64,000 bases of DNA, from NCBI RefSeq assembly GCF_001886185.1, contig NZ_JXLA01000026.1:1-64000 (forward strand). Reading direction: 5' to 3'. Positions 51,198 to 61,100 of this stretch are shown one piece after another. Source of the DNA: Enterococcus raffinosus. Its GTDB lineage: Bacteria > Bacillota > Bacilli > Lactobacillales > Enterococcaceae. Within the stretch, counting starts at the first letter, position 1. Every line of letters begins with the position of its first letter. The notes under the pieces are model-generated. The model did no database searches. It saw nothing but the letters and a program-made list of their open reading frames with translations, and had not been told where the DNA came from. The position numbers and the translations under genes are program-made.

Positions 51198-52089
51198 TTA
51201 CGGCACCTGCTTTCCATTTAAAAATTTCTTCTAATGTTGGCGGTTGTTGATTAAACATTGGAATATAACCGTCTTTAGTCGCTTGATTAAAGATGTCTTG
51301 TCCAGCATCTGGATTTTCCAAAGTAATATCAAAACTACCATCCTCTTTTTGAATCACAGTATGCACACCAGCAAAGGCTTCTATGTCCTCTTTTTTCAAA
51401 TGAGAATCTAAATATAATTTACTACGTCCAAAAGACTCACGGATTTCATGAACCTTCCCATTAAGAACAGTTTCGCCATTTCTCAACATAATCAGGTGAT
51501 CACAAATTTTTTCTACGTTATCCATATTATGACTAGAAAATATAACGCAAGATCCCTTCTCTTTTAGTTCAATAATGCCATTCTTTAGTAATTCGGCATT
51601 CACCGGATCTAACCCACTGAATGGTTCATCTAAAATGACTAACTTCGGTTCATGAATCAGAGTTGAAATTAATTGAACTTTCTGTTGATTCCCTTTTGAT
51701 AAAGATTTTACCTTATCTGTTTTTTTCCCTTTGACCTGAAACTTTTCCATCCATTCATCAATTTTCGATGCTATTTCCTGTTTGCTTTTTCCTCTCAATG
51801 AGGCAAAGAAAAGCAACTGATTTTCAATTGTAACCTTGGGATAAAGCCCACGTTCTTCTGGTAAATAACCAATGATGTTATAGTCATTACCAGATAATTC
51901 ATGTCCATCCCACAGAACACTCCCCGAATCTTTTGATAGGAAATCTAGAATTAAACGAAATGTCGTAGTTTTTCCTGCTCCATTTTGCCCAATCAATCCT
52001 AAAATCTTTCCATCTTCGATCGTAAAATTCATATTATCTAACGCTTTGTACGATCCGAAACTTTTACTCAAATTCTCAACCTTTAACAT
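51190..52089 (-). CDS. ABC transporter ATPase, NatA-like
   Basis: 299 residues. Walker A IGQNGAGKTTTFRLI, signature SLSKGNQQKVQLI (family variant of LSGGQ), Walker B LVILDEPFSGLDPVN, and a C-terminal DUF4162-like extension (about 215-299) usual in NatA/CcmA-like exporters. Partner of the permease at 49938. Third gene of the xre-led operon. Confidence 0.92.
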   Translation of the reverse strand: MLKVENLSKSFGSYKALDNMNFTIEDGKILGLIGQNGAGKTTTFRLILDFLSKDSGSVLWDGHELSGNDYNIIGYLPEERGLYPKVTIENQLLFFASLRGKSKQEIASKIDEWMEKFQVKGKKTDKVKSLSKGNQQKVQLISTLIHEPKLVILDEPFSGLDPVNAELLKNGIIELKEKGSCVIFSSHNMDNVEKICDHLIMLRNGETVLNGKVHEIRESFGRSKLYLDSHLKKEDIEAFAGVHTVIQKEDGSFDITLENPDAGQDIFNQATKDGYIPMFNQQPPTLEEIFKWKAGAVNE

Positions 52090-52100
52090 TTTTTCACTCC

Positions 52101-52565
52101 TTATAATTTCTTTCTAAAATAAAGACAACAAATCAGATAGCTAAATAGAAAAACATAAAGCAAGCTGCTCGCAGTAATCATCAAACTCTCTGAAATAAAG
52201 CTGCCAATCATACTTAACATTACTAAAACAACCGCAAGTATATATGCAGTTACTTTTAAAGCCATATTTGAAATTTCTAGGTTACGTTCATCCGTTCTAG
52301 CAATCCGTTGTTGTTTCAATTTTTCAGGGTTACGTATCGTACGTTGATTTCTAAAAATAAAAATGATGAAGGCAACACTTATTGAGAGAAAGAAACCCAG
52401 CAAATATCCAACAGCATGTTCACTTATTTTTAATTTATACCAATTCGTTCCAACAAATAATATGCCAGAACAACTTAACATAAACAAAATCGTCACTAAA
52501 TAAATTTTACTCTGCTTTCGTAATTTCTCTGCATATTCACGGTCTGCCTTGGATAGCTCTTTCAT
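52101..52565 (-). CDS. Small four-span membrane protein, DUF2178-like
   Basis: 154 residues with four hydrophobic spans (about 21-42, 52-71, 106-127, 130-149) and a central cytoplasmic charged loop ending in ARTDERNLEISNMA, resembling DUF2178-type proteins, which commonly sit between a small xre regulator and an ABC transporter. Its ATG overlaps the regulator's stop (ATGA). Probably part of the same stress or export response; function unknown. Confidence 0.75.
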   Translation of the reverse strand: MKELSKADREYAEKLRKQSKIYLVTILFMLSCSGILFVGTNWYKLKISEHAVGYLLGFFLSISVAFIIFIFRNQRTIRNPEKLKQQRIARTDERNLEISNMALKVTAYILAVVLVMLSMIGSFISESLMITASSLLYVFLFSYLICCLYFRKKL

Positions 52566-52768
52566 TCCTCGTCCTCCTCATCGAAAATGAACACCTCTTC
52601 AATTGTTAAGCCAAAAAAACGGGAAATCTTATGGGCTAAAATTAACGAAGCATTGTATTTCCCGTTCTCTAAAGAAATAATGGTTTGTCGTGTTACTTCT
52701 AGATAATTCGCCAACTCATTTTGGGTCAGCTTACGTTCTTTACGTAAGGTTTGAATTCGATTTTGCAA
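52562..52768 (-). CDS. Small Xre-family regulator (YozG-like)
   Basis: 68 residues from a TTG at 52768 (GAGGGGGG 5 nt upstream; residues before it in frame lack features of the family). The whole protein is one helix-turn-helix domain: NRIQTLRKERKLTQNELANYLEVTRQTI, then LENGKYNASL and an acidic end. Such proteins repress their own operon. A perfect palindrome covers its promoter. Operon: regulator, membrane protein, ABC ATPase, ABC permease. Confidence 0.9.
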   Translation of the reverse strand: MQNRIQTLRKERKLTQNELANYLEVTRQTIISLENGKYNASLILAHKISRFFGLTIEEVFIFDEEDEE

Positions 52769-52815
52769 ATAATCCCCCCTCAATGTATAGCGCACTTTAC
52801 ATATAATACAAAAAA

Positions 52816-52846
52816 AGTATAGCATCCTTTACATTTAATGTAAAGG
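52816..52846 (-). promoter_or_regulatory. xre operon promoter with operator palindrome
   Basis: Minus strand TTTACA (52839-52844), 17 bp, TATACT (52816-52821). The palindrome CCTTTACAT-TTA-ATGTAAAGG (52826-52846, perfect 9-bp arms) covers the -35 box and spacer, as expected for autorepression. Another half-site CTTTACAT lies at 52795-52802. Confidence 0.8.
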
Positions 52847-52856
52847 GTACTATACA

Positions 52857-54632
52857 TTATTTCTTTTGCAATTCATTATAGGTGTTTTCAGCTACTACTT
52901 TTGGTAACCCCACTTTTTGTAGTTCATCAATTGAGGCTGCTTGAATATTCTTTAATGATTTGAATTCCTTTAACAACATTTTTTTTCGTTTCGGCCCGAG
53001 ACCATCAATATTATCCAGCTTCGAGGCAAAGCTGTTTTTACTTCGTAATTGTCTATGAAAGGTGATGGCGAAACGGTGAACCTCATCCTGAATTCGTTGA
53101 AGCAGGAAAAATTCCTGAGAGTTGCGCTCTAACGGAACGACATTCAATTCTGGTCCAAAAAGTAGTTCACTTGTTTTGTGCTTATCATCCTTTGCTAAAC
53201 CAGCAATGGGAATATCTATCCCTAATTGATTGGCTAACACATCTTTTGCTACATCTACTTGGCCTTTTCCCCCATCAATCACAATAAGATCTGGAAAAGG
53301 TAGACCCTCTTTCAGAACACGTGAATAACGTCGATAAATAACCTCTCGCATTGAGGCATAGTCATCGGGGCCCTTGACTGTTTTAATTTTATACTTACGA
53401 TATTCTTTTTTAGCTGGTTTCCCATCAATAAAGACAACCATTGCTGAAACTGGATCCGTCCCCATAATATTTGAATTATCAAAGGCTTCAATACGAATAG
53501 GAGCTGGAATATTCATAGCATCACCCAGTTTTTCCACCGCACCGATTGTTCGAGCTTCACTGCGGCCAATTAAATCAAATTTTTCATTTAAAGCTACTTG
53601 TGCATTTTTTCCCGCCAACTTAACAAGTTTTTTCTTGTCACCACGTTGCGGCTGCAAAACTTTTGTGTCTAACATTGCTTCCACACTTACTTTATCGATA
53701 TTATCGGGAATCAATACCTCTTTTGGAATAAAATGCTCATTCTCCTGATAAAACTGACCGATATATGTAAGAAAATCTTCCTCTGCATCGTTGTAAAAAG
53801 GAAACATCGAAACATCCCGTTCGATCAATTTCCCTTGGCGCACAAAGAAAACCTGGACACACATCCACCCTTTGTCAGTAGCATAACCGAATATATCACG
53901 ATCAACTAAATCCGTATTCGTCATTTTCTGCTTCGTCATTACTGTTTCAATCGCTCTGATTTGATCCCGATATTCCGCAGCTTTTTCAAACTCCATGTCT
54001 GCTGCTGCTTGATTCATCTTCTCTTTTATTTGATCTTGAATCTCTGTGTGGCCGCCATTCAAGAAATTCTTTATCTCTTCTACCATATCTTTGTAAACTT
54101 GGGGATCAACGTGAAACGCGTAGGGACATAAGCATTGTCCTAAATGATAATAGAGACAAGGAGTTTTCTGTGATGGCTTGCATTTTCTCAGTGGAAAAAG
54201 TCGATCCAATAATTTCTTTGTTTCATTTGCGGCATTTACATCAGGATAGGGACCAAAATAATGAGCTTTATCCTTTAAAACCTTACGAGTAATCATTAAT
54301 CGCGGATATTTTTCATTTGTAATTTTTAAAAAAGGATACGTCTTGTCATCCTTCAACATAATATTGTACTTAGGATCATTTTTTTTGATTAGATTAATTT
54401 CAAGCAACAAAGCTTCGATATTTGATTCTGTCACAATATATTCAAAATCCACAATCTCACTGACTAGTCGCTCCGTTTTAGTGTTATGACTACCTGTAAA
54501 GTAAGAACGAACACGATTTTTTAAAATTTTAGCCTTTCCTACGTAAATAATCGTCCCATTTTTATCTTTCATCAAATAGCAGCCAGGTTGATCTGGTAAT
54601 AGTGCTAATTTATTTTTTATTCGTTCATTCAT
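52857..54632 (-). CDS. uvrC: Excinuclease ABC subunit C
   Basis: 591 residues. N-terminal GIY-YIG nuclease ([20 protein letters not shown], 15-34) cutting 3' of the lesion; UvrB-interacting UVR motif (about 195-230); C-terminal RNase H-like nuclease ([30 protein letters not shown]) and helix-hairpin-helix ([16 protein letters not shown]) at the end. Nucleotide excision repair. Transcribed alone. Confidence 0.97.
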   Translation of the reverse strand: MNERIKNKLALLPDQPGCYLMKDKNGTIIYVGKAKILKNRVRSYFTGSHNTKTERLVSEIVDFEYIVTESNIEALLLEINLIKKNDPKYNIMLKDDKTYPFLKITNEKYPRLMITRKVLKDKAHYFGPYPDVNAANETKKLLDRLFPLRKCKPSQKTPCLYYHLGQCLCPYAFHVDPQVYKDMVEEIKNFLNGGHTEIQDQIKEKMNQAAADMEFEKAAEYRDQIRAIETVMTKQKMTNTDLVDRDIFGYATDKGWMCVQVFFVRQGKLIERDVSMFPFYNDAEEDFLTYIGQFYQENEHFIPKEVLIPDNIDKVSVEAMLDTKVLQPQRGDKKKLVKLAGKNAQVALNEKFDLIGRSEARTIGAVEKLGDAMNIPAPIRIEAFDNSNIMGTDPVSAMVVFIDGKPAKKEYRKYKIKTVKGPDDYASMREVIYRRYSRVLKEGLPFPDLIVIDGGKGQVDVAKDVLANQLGIDIPIAGLAKDDKHKTSELLFGPELNVVPLERNSQEFFLLQRIQDEVHRFAITFHRQLRSKNSFASKLDNIDGLGPKRKKMLLKEFKSLKNIQAASIDELQKVGLPKVVAENTYNELQKK

Positions 54633-54840
54633 AAGTTGCTATCCTCCAAAGCTGCCTATAGTTAAACAATCCTCTTTAATAATCTGATTGTTACCAAGGT
54701 TTATTCCTACATTAATCTAAACGTTCAAAACTCTAGGGTAGCTACATAGCTACTTATATTCTTATCATGCATACTATCCTACTAAACAGCTTATAGTAAA
54801 ATCAATCCTTTAGTACGAATAAAAACGTAAAAATTAAATT

Positions 54841-54867
54841 GAAAAAAGCTGGACATAACGTCCAGCT
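54841..54867 (-). terminator. Terminator of trxA
   Basis: Minus strand AGCTGGAC / GTCCAGCT with a 5-nt loop and T run, just after the stop. Confidence 0.95.
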
Positions 54868-54874
54868 CATTTTC

Positions 54875-55189
54875 TTACATGTGAGCTTGGATAAGCTCTT
54901 TTAATTGATCCTTTGTGTGAACACCAATAACTTTGTCAACAACTTGTCCATCTTTTTTCAATACAAGCGTTGGAATGCTCATGATTCCAAATGATGCTGG
55001 AGTTTCAGGATTCTCATCTACATCCATTTTTACAACTCTGAATTCATCTTCGTCGTATTCTTCGGATAATTGTTCTAAGATCGGTGCTTGCATGCGACAA
55101 GGACCACACCAGGTTGCCCAAAAGTCGATTAAAACAAGACCGTTATCTGTTTCTTCGTTAAAAGTTTTATCAGTAACTACTTGTGACAT
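54875..55189 (-). CDS. trxA: Thioredoxin
   Basis: 104 residues. Active site WCGPC with Cys28 and Cys31 in DFWATWCGPCRM, and the cis-proline loop IPTLVLKKDG. Cytoplasmic disulfide reductant. AGGAGG ribosome site. Lies between mutS2 and uvrC, a conserved gene order. Confidence 0.97.
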   Translation of the reverse strand: MSQVVTDKTFNEETDNGLVLIDFWATWCGPCRMQAPILEQLSEEYDEDEFRVVKMDVDENPETPASFGIMSIPTLVLKKDGQVVDKVIGVHTKDQLKELIQAHM

Positions 55190-55305
55190 TTGAATTCCTC
55201 CTATTTATAAATCGAATACCATAAAAACAGGTATTTCTTTTTCTTACTAAAAGTAGTATATCACGGTCGCATTTTCTTCGCTACTCTTCTGCTTACACTT
55301 GTAAA

Positions 55306-57666
55306 CTATTTAAAAGTAACTACAGTTGCACCGCTTCCGCCTTGATTCGCCGGAGCAAATTCAAAGCTCTGAACATTACGATTATTTTTGAGATAATCTG
55401 TAATACCTTTACGTAAAGCACCAGTACCTTTTCCATGAATGATTCTCACTTGAGCAAAATTCGCTAAAAGCGCCGCATCAATATATTGATCAACTTCGGC
55501 CAGAGCTTCTTCGTACCGTTTGCCTCGCAAATCCAATTCTGGTTTCACACGAGCACTGGCTCCGCGTTGCACGCCTGTGACTACACGTTGTTTTGGTTCT
55601 TCAACAGGTGTAGTTAATGTCATATCGTCTTCGGAAACAGTCATTTTCAAAATTCCTAGTTGAACTTGCCACTCATTATTTCCAACCTTTTGAATTAACG
55701 TTCCGCGCTGACCATACGTTTCTACGATCACTTCATCATTTGGCTTGAACTGTTTCTTTGCCTTCGCTTTTTGTAAAACCTTATTTTTCTTTAATTGCTC
55801 ATCTTGTTTTAAGTCAGCTAGTTGTGACTTTGCATCAATCAATTGGTGTTCTTTTATCGTTCCTTGACCATCCAACTGCATTTGACGAATATCTTTAATA
55901 ATTTTTTCAGCTTTTTCTTCTGCTTCTGTAACAAGCTTATTTGCTTCTTTGCGCGCTTTTTCCATTTCCTTCTCACGCTCATCAAAGAAATACGTATAAG
56001 CGTTTTTCAAATCACGATAAAGTCTCTCAGACTCCTCTACATAGTGTCTAATTTCTAGGTATTCCGTCTCTGTAGCTTTACGTTGATTTTCTAAATCCGA
56101 AATCATTTCATTTAAGTCTTGGCTTTCCTCATCGATAATTTGTTTCGCACTTTCGATCACCAAAGGATCCAAGCCAAGTCGTCGAGAAATTTCAAAAGCA
56201 TTGCTTCGTCCGGGTACCCCAATCAATAAACGGTAAGTTGGACTTAGTGTATCCACATCAAACTCCATGCTTGCATTAATTGTGTTTGAACGATTATAGC
56301 CATAAATTTTCAGCTCAGGATAGTGGGTCGTCGCCATCACATATGCTGATTTCGCACCAACTGCATCTAAGATCGCAATCGCCAAAGCTGCTCCTTCTTG
56401 AGGGTCTGTTCCAGCCCCAAGTTCATCAAAAAGTACTAAACTATGTTCGTCAATCTTATCTAGTATTGATACAATATTTGTCATATGAGAAGAGAACGTC
56501 GATAAACTTTGTTCAATAGATTGTTCATCACCTATATCTGCAAAAACTTCCTCGAAAATGCCCATTTCACTTTCTTCTGCGACAGGGATTGGCAAGCCTG
56601 CTTGTCCCATCAATTGTAAAAGACCAAGTGTTTTTAAGGAAATGGTCTTCCCACCCGTATTCGGTCCAGTAATTACGACAGCTTGAAAGTCTTCTCCAAT
56701 CATCAGATCATTTGCCACCGCTTTTTCCTGATCCAATAATGGATGTCGAGCCTGCTTAAAGAAAACATGGTTTTCTTTATTGATAGTTGGAACAACTGCC
56801 TTTAAAGTTTTGGCAAATCGTGCTTTTGCATTCATTAAATCAAAACGTCCGAGAACATAAGCATTGTGTAAAATATCTTTACGTGGAGCAACTAACTCAG
56901 CGGATAATTCAGCTAAAATTCGTTCAATCTCTGTTCTCTCAGCAATTTGCTGTTGACGTAATCGATTATTTAATTCAACAACTTGCTTAGGTTCCATAAA
57001 AAGTGTTTGTCCTGAAGCGCTTTGATCATGAACAACTCCGCCAAAAATACCGCGATACTCTTGCTTTACAGGAATAACATAGCGGTCATTCCGCATGGTA
57101 ATAAGACTGTCACTTAAATATTTCGCGTTTTTTCCACGAATCAAGCCGTCTAATTGCTCACGAATTGTTTGCTCACTCCGACGAATCTGATTTCGGATAG
57201 TACGCAGTTCTGATGAAGCCTCGTCTCGAACTCTTCCATCTTCTTCTATAGAACGACGTAATTTGCCACTTAATTCTGGTAGAGTCGTCAATTGCTCTTC
57301 CCAAAAATAAATTCGTAGAAATTCTAATTCACTGTCTTTTAAATCTTCAATAAAACGAACAAGTTCGCTAGTTGTTGACAGAACACGAGAAACTTCAGCT
57401 AATTCTAATCCATTAAGATTCGCACCGATCTCAATTCGTTTCATATGCGGCTTAATATTATTTAATTTAGGAATCGGCAGCCCACCCCGCAGTCGTTGGA
57501 CTTTCATTCCATCTTCTGTTTCATCCAACCAAGCTTGAACAATATCTTCATCGCTAGAAGGCGTTAATTGTCGGATTTCTTCCTCACCTTGCTCCGTCGT
57601 TAAGTGTTGCTGAATCATTTTCATTACTTGGTCAAATTCTAATGTTTTTAGAATGCGTTCATTCAT
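55306..57666 (-). CDS. mutS2: Endonuclease MutS2
   Basis: 786 residues. No mismatch-recognition domain; N-terminal coiled-coil lever region, Walker A GPNTGGKT at 334-341, Walker B LVLFDELGAGTDP, then a long coiled coil (about 515-625) and a C-terminal Smr nuclease domain (LDLRGKRYEEAL, IHGKGTGALRKGI). MutS2 limits recombination and, in Bacillus, splits collided ribosomes. All parts intact. Confidence 0.96.
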   Translation of the reverse strand: MNERILKTLEFDQVMKMIQQHLTTEQGEEEIRQLTPSSDEDIVQAWLDETEDGMKVQRLRGGLPIPKLNNIKPHMKRIEIGANLNGLELAEVSRVLSTTSELVRFIEDLKDSELEFLRIYFWEEQLTTLPELSGKLRRSIEEDGRVRDEASSELRTIRNQIRRSEQTIREQLDGLIRGKNAKYLSDSLITMRNDRYVIPVKQEYRGIFGGVVHDQSASGQTLFMEPKQVVELNNRLRQQQIAERTEIERILAELSAELVAPRKDILHNAYVLGRFDLMNAKARFAKTLKAVVPTINKENHVFFKQARHPLLDQEKAVANDLMIGEDFQAVVITGPNTGGKTISLKTLGLLQLMGQAGLPIPVAEESEMGIFEEVFADIGDEQSIEQSLSTFSSHMTNIVSILDKIDEHSLVLFDELGAGTDPQEGAALAIAILDAVGAKSAYVMATTHYPELKIYGYNRSNTINASMEFDVDTLSPTYRLLIGVPGRSNAFEISRRLGLDPLVIESAKQIIDEESQDLNEMISDLENQRKATETEYLEIRHYVEESERLYRDLKNAYTYFFDEREKEMEKARKEANKLVTEAEEKAEKIIKDIRQMQLDGQGTIKEHQLIDAKSQLADLKQDEQLKKNKVLQKAKAKKQFKPNDEVIVETYGQRGTLIQKVGNNEWQVQLGILKMTVSEDDMTLTTPVEEPKQRVVTGVQRGASARVKPELDLRGKRYEEALAEVDQYIDAALLANFAQVRIIHGKGTGALRKGITDYLKNNRNVQSFEFAPANQGGSGATVVTFK

Positions 57667-57726
57667 TTTTTCACCTTCTATACATAAATAAACCGAAACC
57701 TGTCAAACAGCGTCCCGGTTTTTACT

Positions 57727-58287
57727 TTATCCAATAATTTTTGTCACCCATAAGTTATCAAAATGAGAACTTAAAAATAGTGAATGCTCAACCATAAAGC
57801 GAGCATACCAACTACCCTCTAACTGATTTTGAATTAAGGCCATCGGTACGAAGCTGACTAATTTCAAAATCAAAAAAATAGACACATAACAAACAATCAA
57901 TTGTAAAATTCCAGCAACAATGCCATCATACTGAGGAATGATCACCTTAAACAACAAATCTTTAAAGAAGATTGCAATTAAATGTGTCACTAACCATCCA
58001 GCTACTAAAATCATAACGAATGCAACTCCAGCATAAAAGGCCTTGTCCAGATTAAATGCTTGTTCAACTGAATAATAAATCATTTTAGAATTACTCGTAA
58101 CGGATGGATAGGGAACAAATAGGTCTAGATGAGAACCTAATTGTTGATAATATATCCGTGCAACGATAAATGATAGTAAGTATCCAACAGTAAACACTAT
58201 CTGATAAGCTGCGCCACGTCGATAACCCACATAAAAAGATAGCAGTAGTGCAAATAAAATTACCAATGTTAACATAGTATCCCTCAC
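57727..58287 (-). CDS. CvpA family membrane protein
   Basis: 186 residues with four to five hydrophobic spans (about 4-22, 27-45, 80-102, 110-150). CvpA/colicin V production protein family, a conserved membrane protein linked to envelope stress and purine metabolism in E. coli. In Firmicutes it lies between zapA and mutS2, as here, starting next to the zapA stop. Start is an ATG/TTG at 58287. Confidence 0.88.
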   Translation of the reverse strand: MRDTMLTLVILFALLLSFYVGYRRGAAYQIVFTVGYLLSFIVARIYYQQLGSHLDLFVPYPSVTSNSKMIYYSVEQAFNLDKAFYAGVAFVMILVAGWLVTHLIAIFFKDLLFKVIIPQYDGIVAGILQLIVCYVSIFLILKLVSFVPMALIQNQLEGSWYARFMVEHSLFLSSHFDNLWVTKIIG

Positions 58288-58722
58288 TTATTTATTTGCC
58301 GCTCTTTTTTGAATCTCACGTTTTCGATTTTCATTAACAATCTGTTGTGCTTCAACGTGATTCCGGATTGGAACATTTTCTTTTCCATTTTTCCGCATAA
58401 TTTCTTTGGCTTCGGCTTCAATTGCTTCAATTTTCTTAATGCGATTTTCTAATTCCAAATTATGTGCAGCTTGTCCATCAAGCGTATACTGCTGCTTTTC
58501 CAGTTTCATTAACGCTTCTTGTTTTTTTAATTGATCTGAGATCGCATTTATCGCTAGCAACATCGCAGCTTTTTCTTGTGTGATTTCAGGGGATAATGAC
58601 ATGATCTCATTTAACTGCTCATTGACCAAAGCGGTAACCATATCCATATGTTGCTTGGATTCTTGTCCAATGATAGTATAAGTCTGACCGGCAACGATTG
58701 CCTTATAGCGATTTTGCGCCAT
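58288..58722 (-). CDS. zapA: Cell division protein ZapA
   Basis: 144 residues from the ATG at 58722 (GGAAGG 9 nt upstream; an in-frame TTG three codons earlier is too close to that site). N-terminal ZapA beta domain (NRYKAIVAGQTYTIIGQES), then helical dimerisation and coiled-coil segments. It bundles FtsZ. The C-terminal charged extension (about 100-144, IRNHVEAQQIVNENRKREI) is longer than in short ZapA proteins. Divergent from rnhC; 134 bp separate them. Confidence 0.88.
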   Translation of the reverse strand: MAQNRYKAIVAGQTYTIIGQESKQHMDMVTALVNEQLNEIMSLSPEITQEKAAMLLAINAISDQLKKQEALMKLEKQQYTLDGQAAHNLELENRIKKIEAIEAEAKEIMRKNGKENVPIRNHVEAQQIVNENRKREIQKRAANK

Positions 58723-58856
58723 ATCGATCAACCTTCCTAATACAATTTTTTATTTACTCAGTTTTAAAAATACTAATATATTATATGCTAAAACCTTTCA
58801 TATGTACAACTTTCATCAATTAAAAGCCAATTAACTTAAAGAAAAGAGAAAAATTT

Positions 58857-59759
58857 ATGAGTTCTACTGTTTTAAAACTATCAAAAACTGAAATCCAAAA
58901 GCTGAAATCCTATTACACTGATTACTTGCTAAACAAAAAAGTCCCCTATAGTGAGTTTTCAGCAAAAAAGAATGGCACAAGCATCACCGCCTACACCTCT
59001 GGAAAAGTATTGTTTCAAGGAAACAATGCTGAACAGGAGGCCGCAAAATGGGGGAAATCAGAATCATCAACAGTAAAGAAAAGCACCAGTCTGCCCGAAA
59101 ACTTTTCATCGCTATCCGTTCTCGGCAGCGATGAAGTTGGAAACGGCAGCTACTTCGGCCCCCTATGTGTCTGTGCAGCATATGTAGACAAAGAACACCT
59201 TCCCCCCTTAAAGAAACTCGGCGTGAAAGATTCAAAAATGCTGACTGATGATCAAATTCGTAAAATGGCAATTACTATTAAAAAGCTGATCCCATACAAA
59301 TTACTAGTTGTTAATCCAGAAAAATACAATGAGATTCAACCAAAGTATAATGCGGTACGCATGAAGGTTGCTTTACACAATCAAGCCATTCGTATATTAC
59401 TAGAAGAGATTGAGCCAGTTAAACCTGATGCAATACTAATTGACCAATTTACTTCAGAAGCCAATTACATGAAGTATGTTAAACAAGAAGCACAGCGTGT
59501 TAATCAAAAAATCTATTTTGTCACTAAAGGTGAACAATATCATCTAGCTGTGGCAGCTGCTTCAATCATCAGTCGTGCAAGCTTCCTTGAAGAATTAGAC
59601 AAAGCTTCTGTTGAACTCGGAAGAAAAGTTCCTTCAGGTGCGGGCAAACCTTCTGATGAATTAGCTGCTGATCTGATACGTCAAGGAGGAACCGAATTAT
59701 TAAGTAAATACGTTAAACTCCATTTCGCAAATACAGAGAAAGCGAAAAAATTAGTTTAA
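58857..59759 (+). CDS. rnhC: Ribonuclease HIII
   Basis: 300 residues. N-terminal TBP-like domain (about 1-75) and RNase H fold. Catalytic Asp92-Glu93 in LGSDEVGNGSYFGP, further acidic residues in VKDSKMLTDDQI and AILIDQF. Removes RNA from RNA/DNA hybrids. Next to zapA/mutS2 as in other Firmicutes. Confidence 0.95.
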   Translation: MSSTVLKLSKTEIQKLKSYYTDYLLNKKVPYSEFSAKKNGTSITAYTSGKVLFQGNNAEQEAAKWGKSESSTVKKSTSLPENFSSLSVLGSDEVGNGSYFGPLCVCAAYVDKEHLPPLKKLGVKDSKMLTDDQIRKMAITIKKLIPYKLLVVNPEKYNEIQPKYNAVRMKVALHNQAIRILLEEIEPVKPDAILIDQFTSEANYMKYVKQEAQRVNQKIYFVTKGEQYHLAVAAASIISRASFLEELDKASVELGRKVPSGAGKPSDELAADLIRQGGTELLSKYVKLHFANTEKAKKLV

Positions 59760-59766
59760 CGGACTT

Positions 59767-59805
59767 TACCCGTCAAAATGCGCAAACATTTTGACGGGTA
59801 ATTTT
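59767..59805. terminator. Bidirectional terminator
   Basis: 14-bp stem TACCCGTCAAAATG / CATTTTGACGGGTA, 6-nt loop; between convergent rnhC and the amidohydrolase gene. T-rich on the plus strand. Confidence 0.9.
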
Positions 59806-60994
59806 AGACTTCTGTTCCTGCAAGATAGACTTGCTGAACATTCCGGAGTGCCTCAATGTCGGAAGCAGCGTCACCAGTAACTACCAGAATATCTGCTTGT
59901 AAGCCGCTTTTCAATTCACCAGTAAGATGAGATAAATCAAAAATTTTCGCTGGATTTTGTGTAGCCGTCTGGATAGCTTCGATTGGCGATAAACCATATC
60001 GCACCATCAATTCTAGCTCTTCTACAATCGGGACACTTGGTGCTTCAAGCATTACCATGTCCGTTCCAGCTAAGATGGTTACTCCCTCATCGTAAATTGC
60101 TTTGAAGTTTTCTGAGTAAGCCTGAACCGAACTTTCGAAAAAATCCAAATGATGTGAATACGTTTCGGTTGATTGATTTGAATGATCAATGCCAACTTCT
60201 TGAACCTTTTGATTGTATTCTGCAAGAAAATGGTACGCAAACATTGTCGGAGTCCATGATTGGTGATTCTTCACCATTTGTTTTGCTTGCTCAACAGTTA
60301 AGAAATTTCCATGCTCAATCGTATCAAAGCCCGCATCAATACACATCTGAATTCCTGGTTGCGTTCCTGAATGTACCACACATTTCAAACCAAGACGATG
60401 TGCTTCGGCAACGCCCGCATCTAACTCCTCTTGTGTAAACTCACAAATGTCGTCACGATTTGTCGTTAATAACTTAATCCAATCGGCTCCATCTTTCTTT
60501 TGACGTCGAATCGTATGCCGTATATTTTCAACACCATCAACCTCTTCAATGCCATCTTCGTGACCATGACCTCCAGTTATGCATATTCCTCGATCGGTAT
60601 GTAATATGCGTGGGGCTTTAACAAATCCTTTCTCAGCGGCTAGTCGAAGTGTTTCTAATAAAAATTGCGGCCCACAACAATCACGAATCGTTGTGACTCC
60701 CTTAGCCAAACACGTTTCTGCTTGCTTTTGTGCATAATAGGCAATCATAAAATCATTGTATCGATGCAAATCTGGCTGCGTCCAATAATAGCCAAGGTGG
60801 ATATGGGCATCCATCAACCCTGGTAAAATAGTCCCGTTGCCATAATCTCGGATTTCGGCCTGTGGAAATTCTGCAGATAATTTTTCTGCCTTTCCTACAG
60901 CCTTAATCGTGTCATTTTCAAAAACAACACCACCGTCTTCAATGATTGTCTTCCCATCACCAGTGATTAACTTTTGAGCTTTTAATAAAATCAT
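59804..60994 (-). CDS. Metal-dependent amidohydrolase (prolidase-like)
   Basis: 396 residues, amidohydrolase superfamily. Metal ligands His64/His66 in MDAHIHLGYYW, the mid-barrel Lys or His region near DWIKLLTT, His in VVHSGTQPG and EHGNFL, and the late Asp in AGTDMVM. TIM barrel with a small beta-sandwich made by the ends (GLQADILVVTGD). Related to imidazolonepropionase and Sgx/Xaa-Pro-type dipeptidases in this superfamily; substrate unknown. A cre-like site lies 15 bp upstream of the start. Same direction as the amidase and amino-acid ABC genes. Confidence 0.85.
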   Translation of the reverse strand: MILLKAQKLITGDGKTIIEDGGVVFENDTIKAVGKAEKLSAEFPQAEIRDYGNGTILPGLMDAHIHLGYYWTQPDLHRYNDFMIAYYAQKQAETCLAKGVTTIRDCCGPQFLLETLRLAAEKGFVKAPRILHTDRGICITGGHGHEDGIEEVDGVENIRHTIRRQKKDGADWIKLLTTNRDDICEFTQEELDAGVAEAHRLGLKCVVHSGTQPGIQMCIDAGFDTIEHGNFLTVEQAKQMVKNHQSWTPTMFAYHFLAEYNQKVQEVGIDHSNQSTETYSHHLDFFESSVQAYSENFKAIYDEGVTILAGTDMVMLEAPSVPIVEELELMVRYGLSPIEAIQTATQNPAKIFDLSHLTGELKSGLQADILVVTGDAASDIEALRNVQQVYLAGTEV

Positions 60995-61008
60995 CTTTTC
61001 TCCTCCAA

Positions 61009-61023
61009 TCGAAACGTTTTCAT
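61009..61023 (-). promoter_or_regulatory. Probable cre site before the amidohydrolase gene
   Basis: Minus strand ATGAAAACGTTTCGA matches the cre consensus WTGNAANCGNWNNCW except at one position. It lies between the likely promoter and the ribosome site (GGAGGAGAA), suited to a CcpA roadblock. Confidence 0.6.
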
Positions 61024-61100
61024 TTACTTAATCAAGTGTAACAAAACAACCCTCAAAATAGATAGTCCATTTTAAGAGTTGCTATGATTAGATAGGGTTT

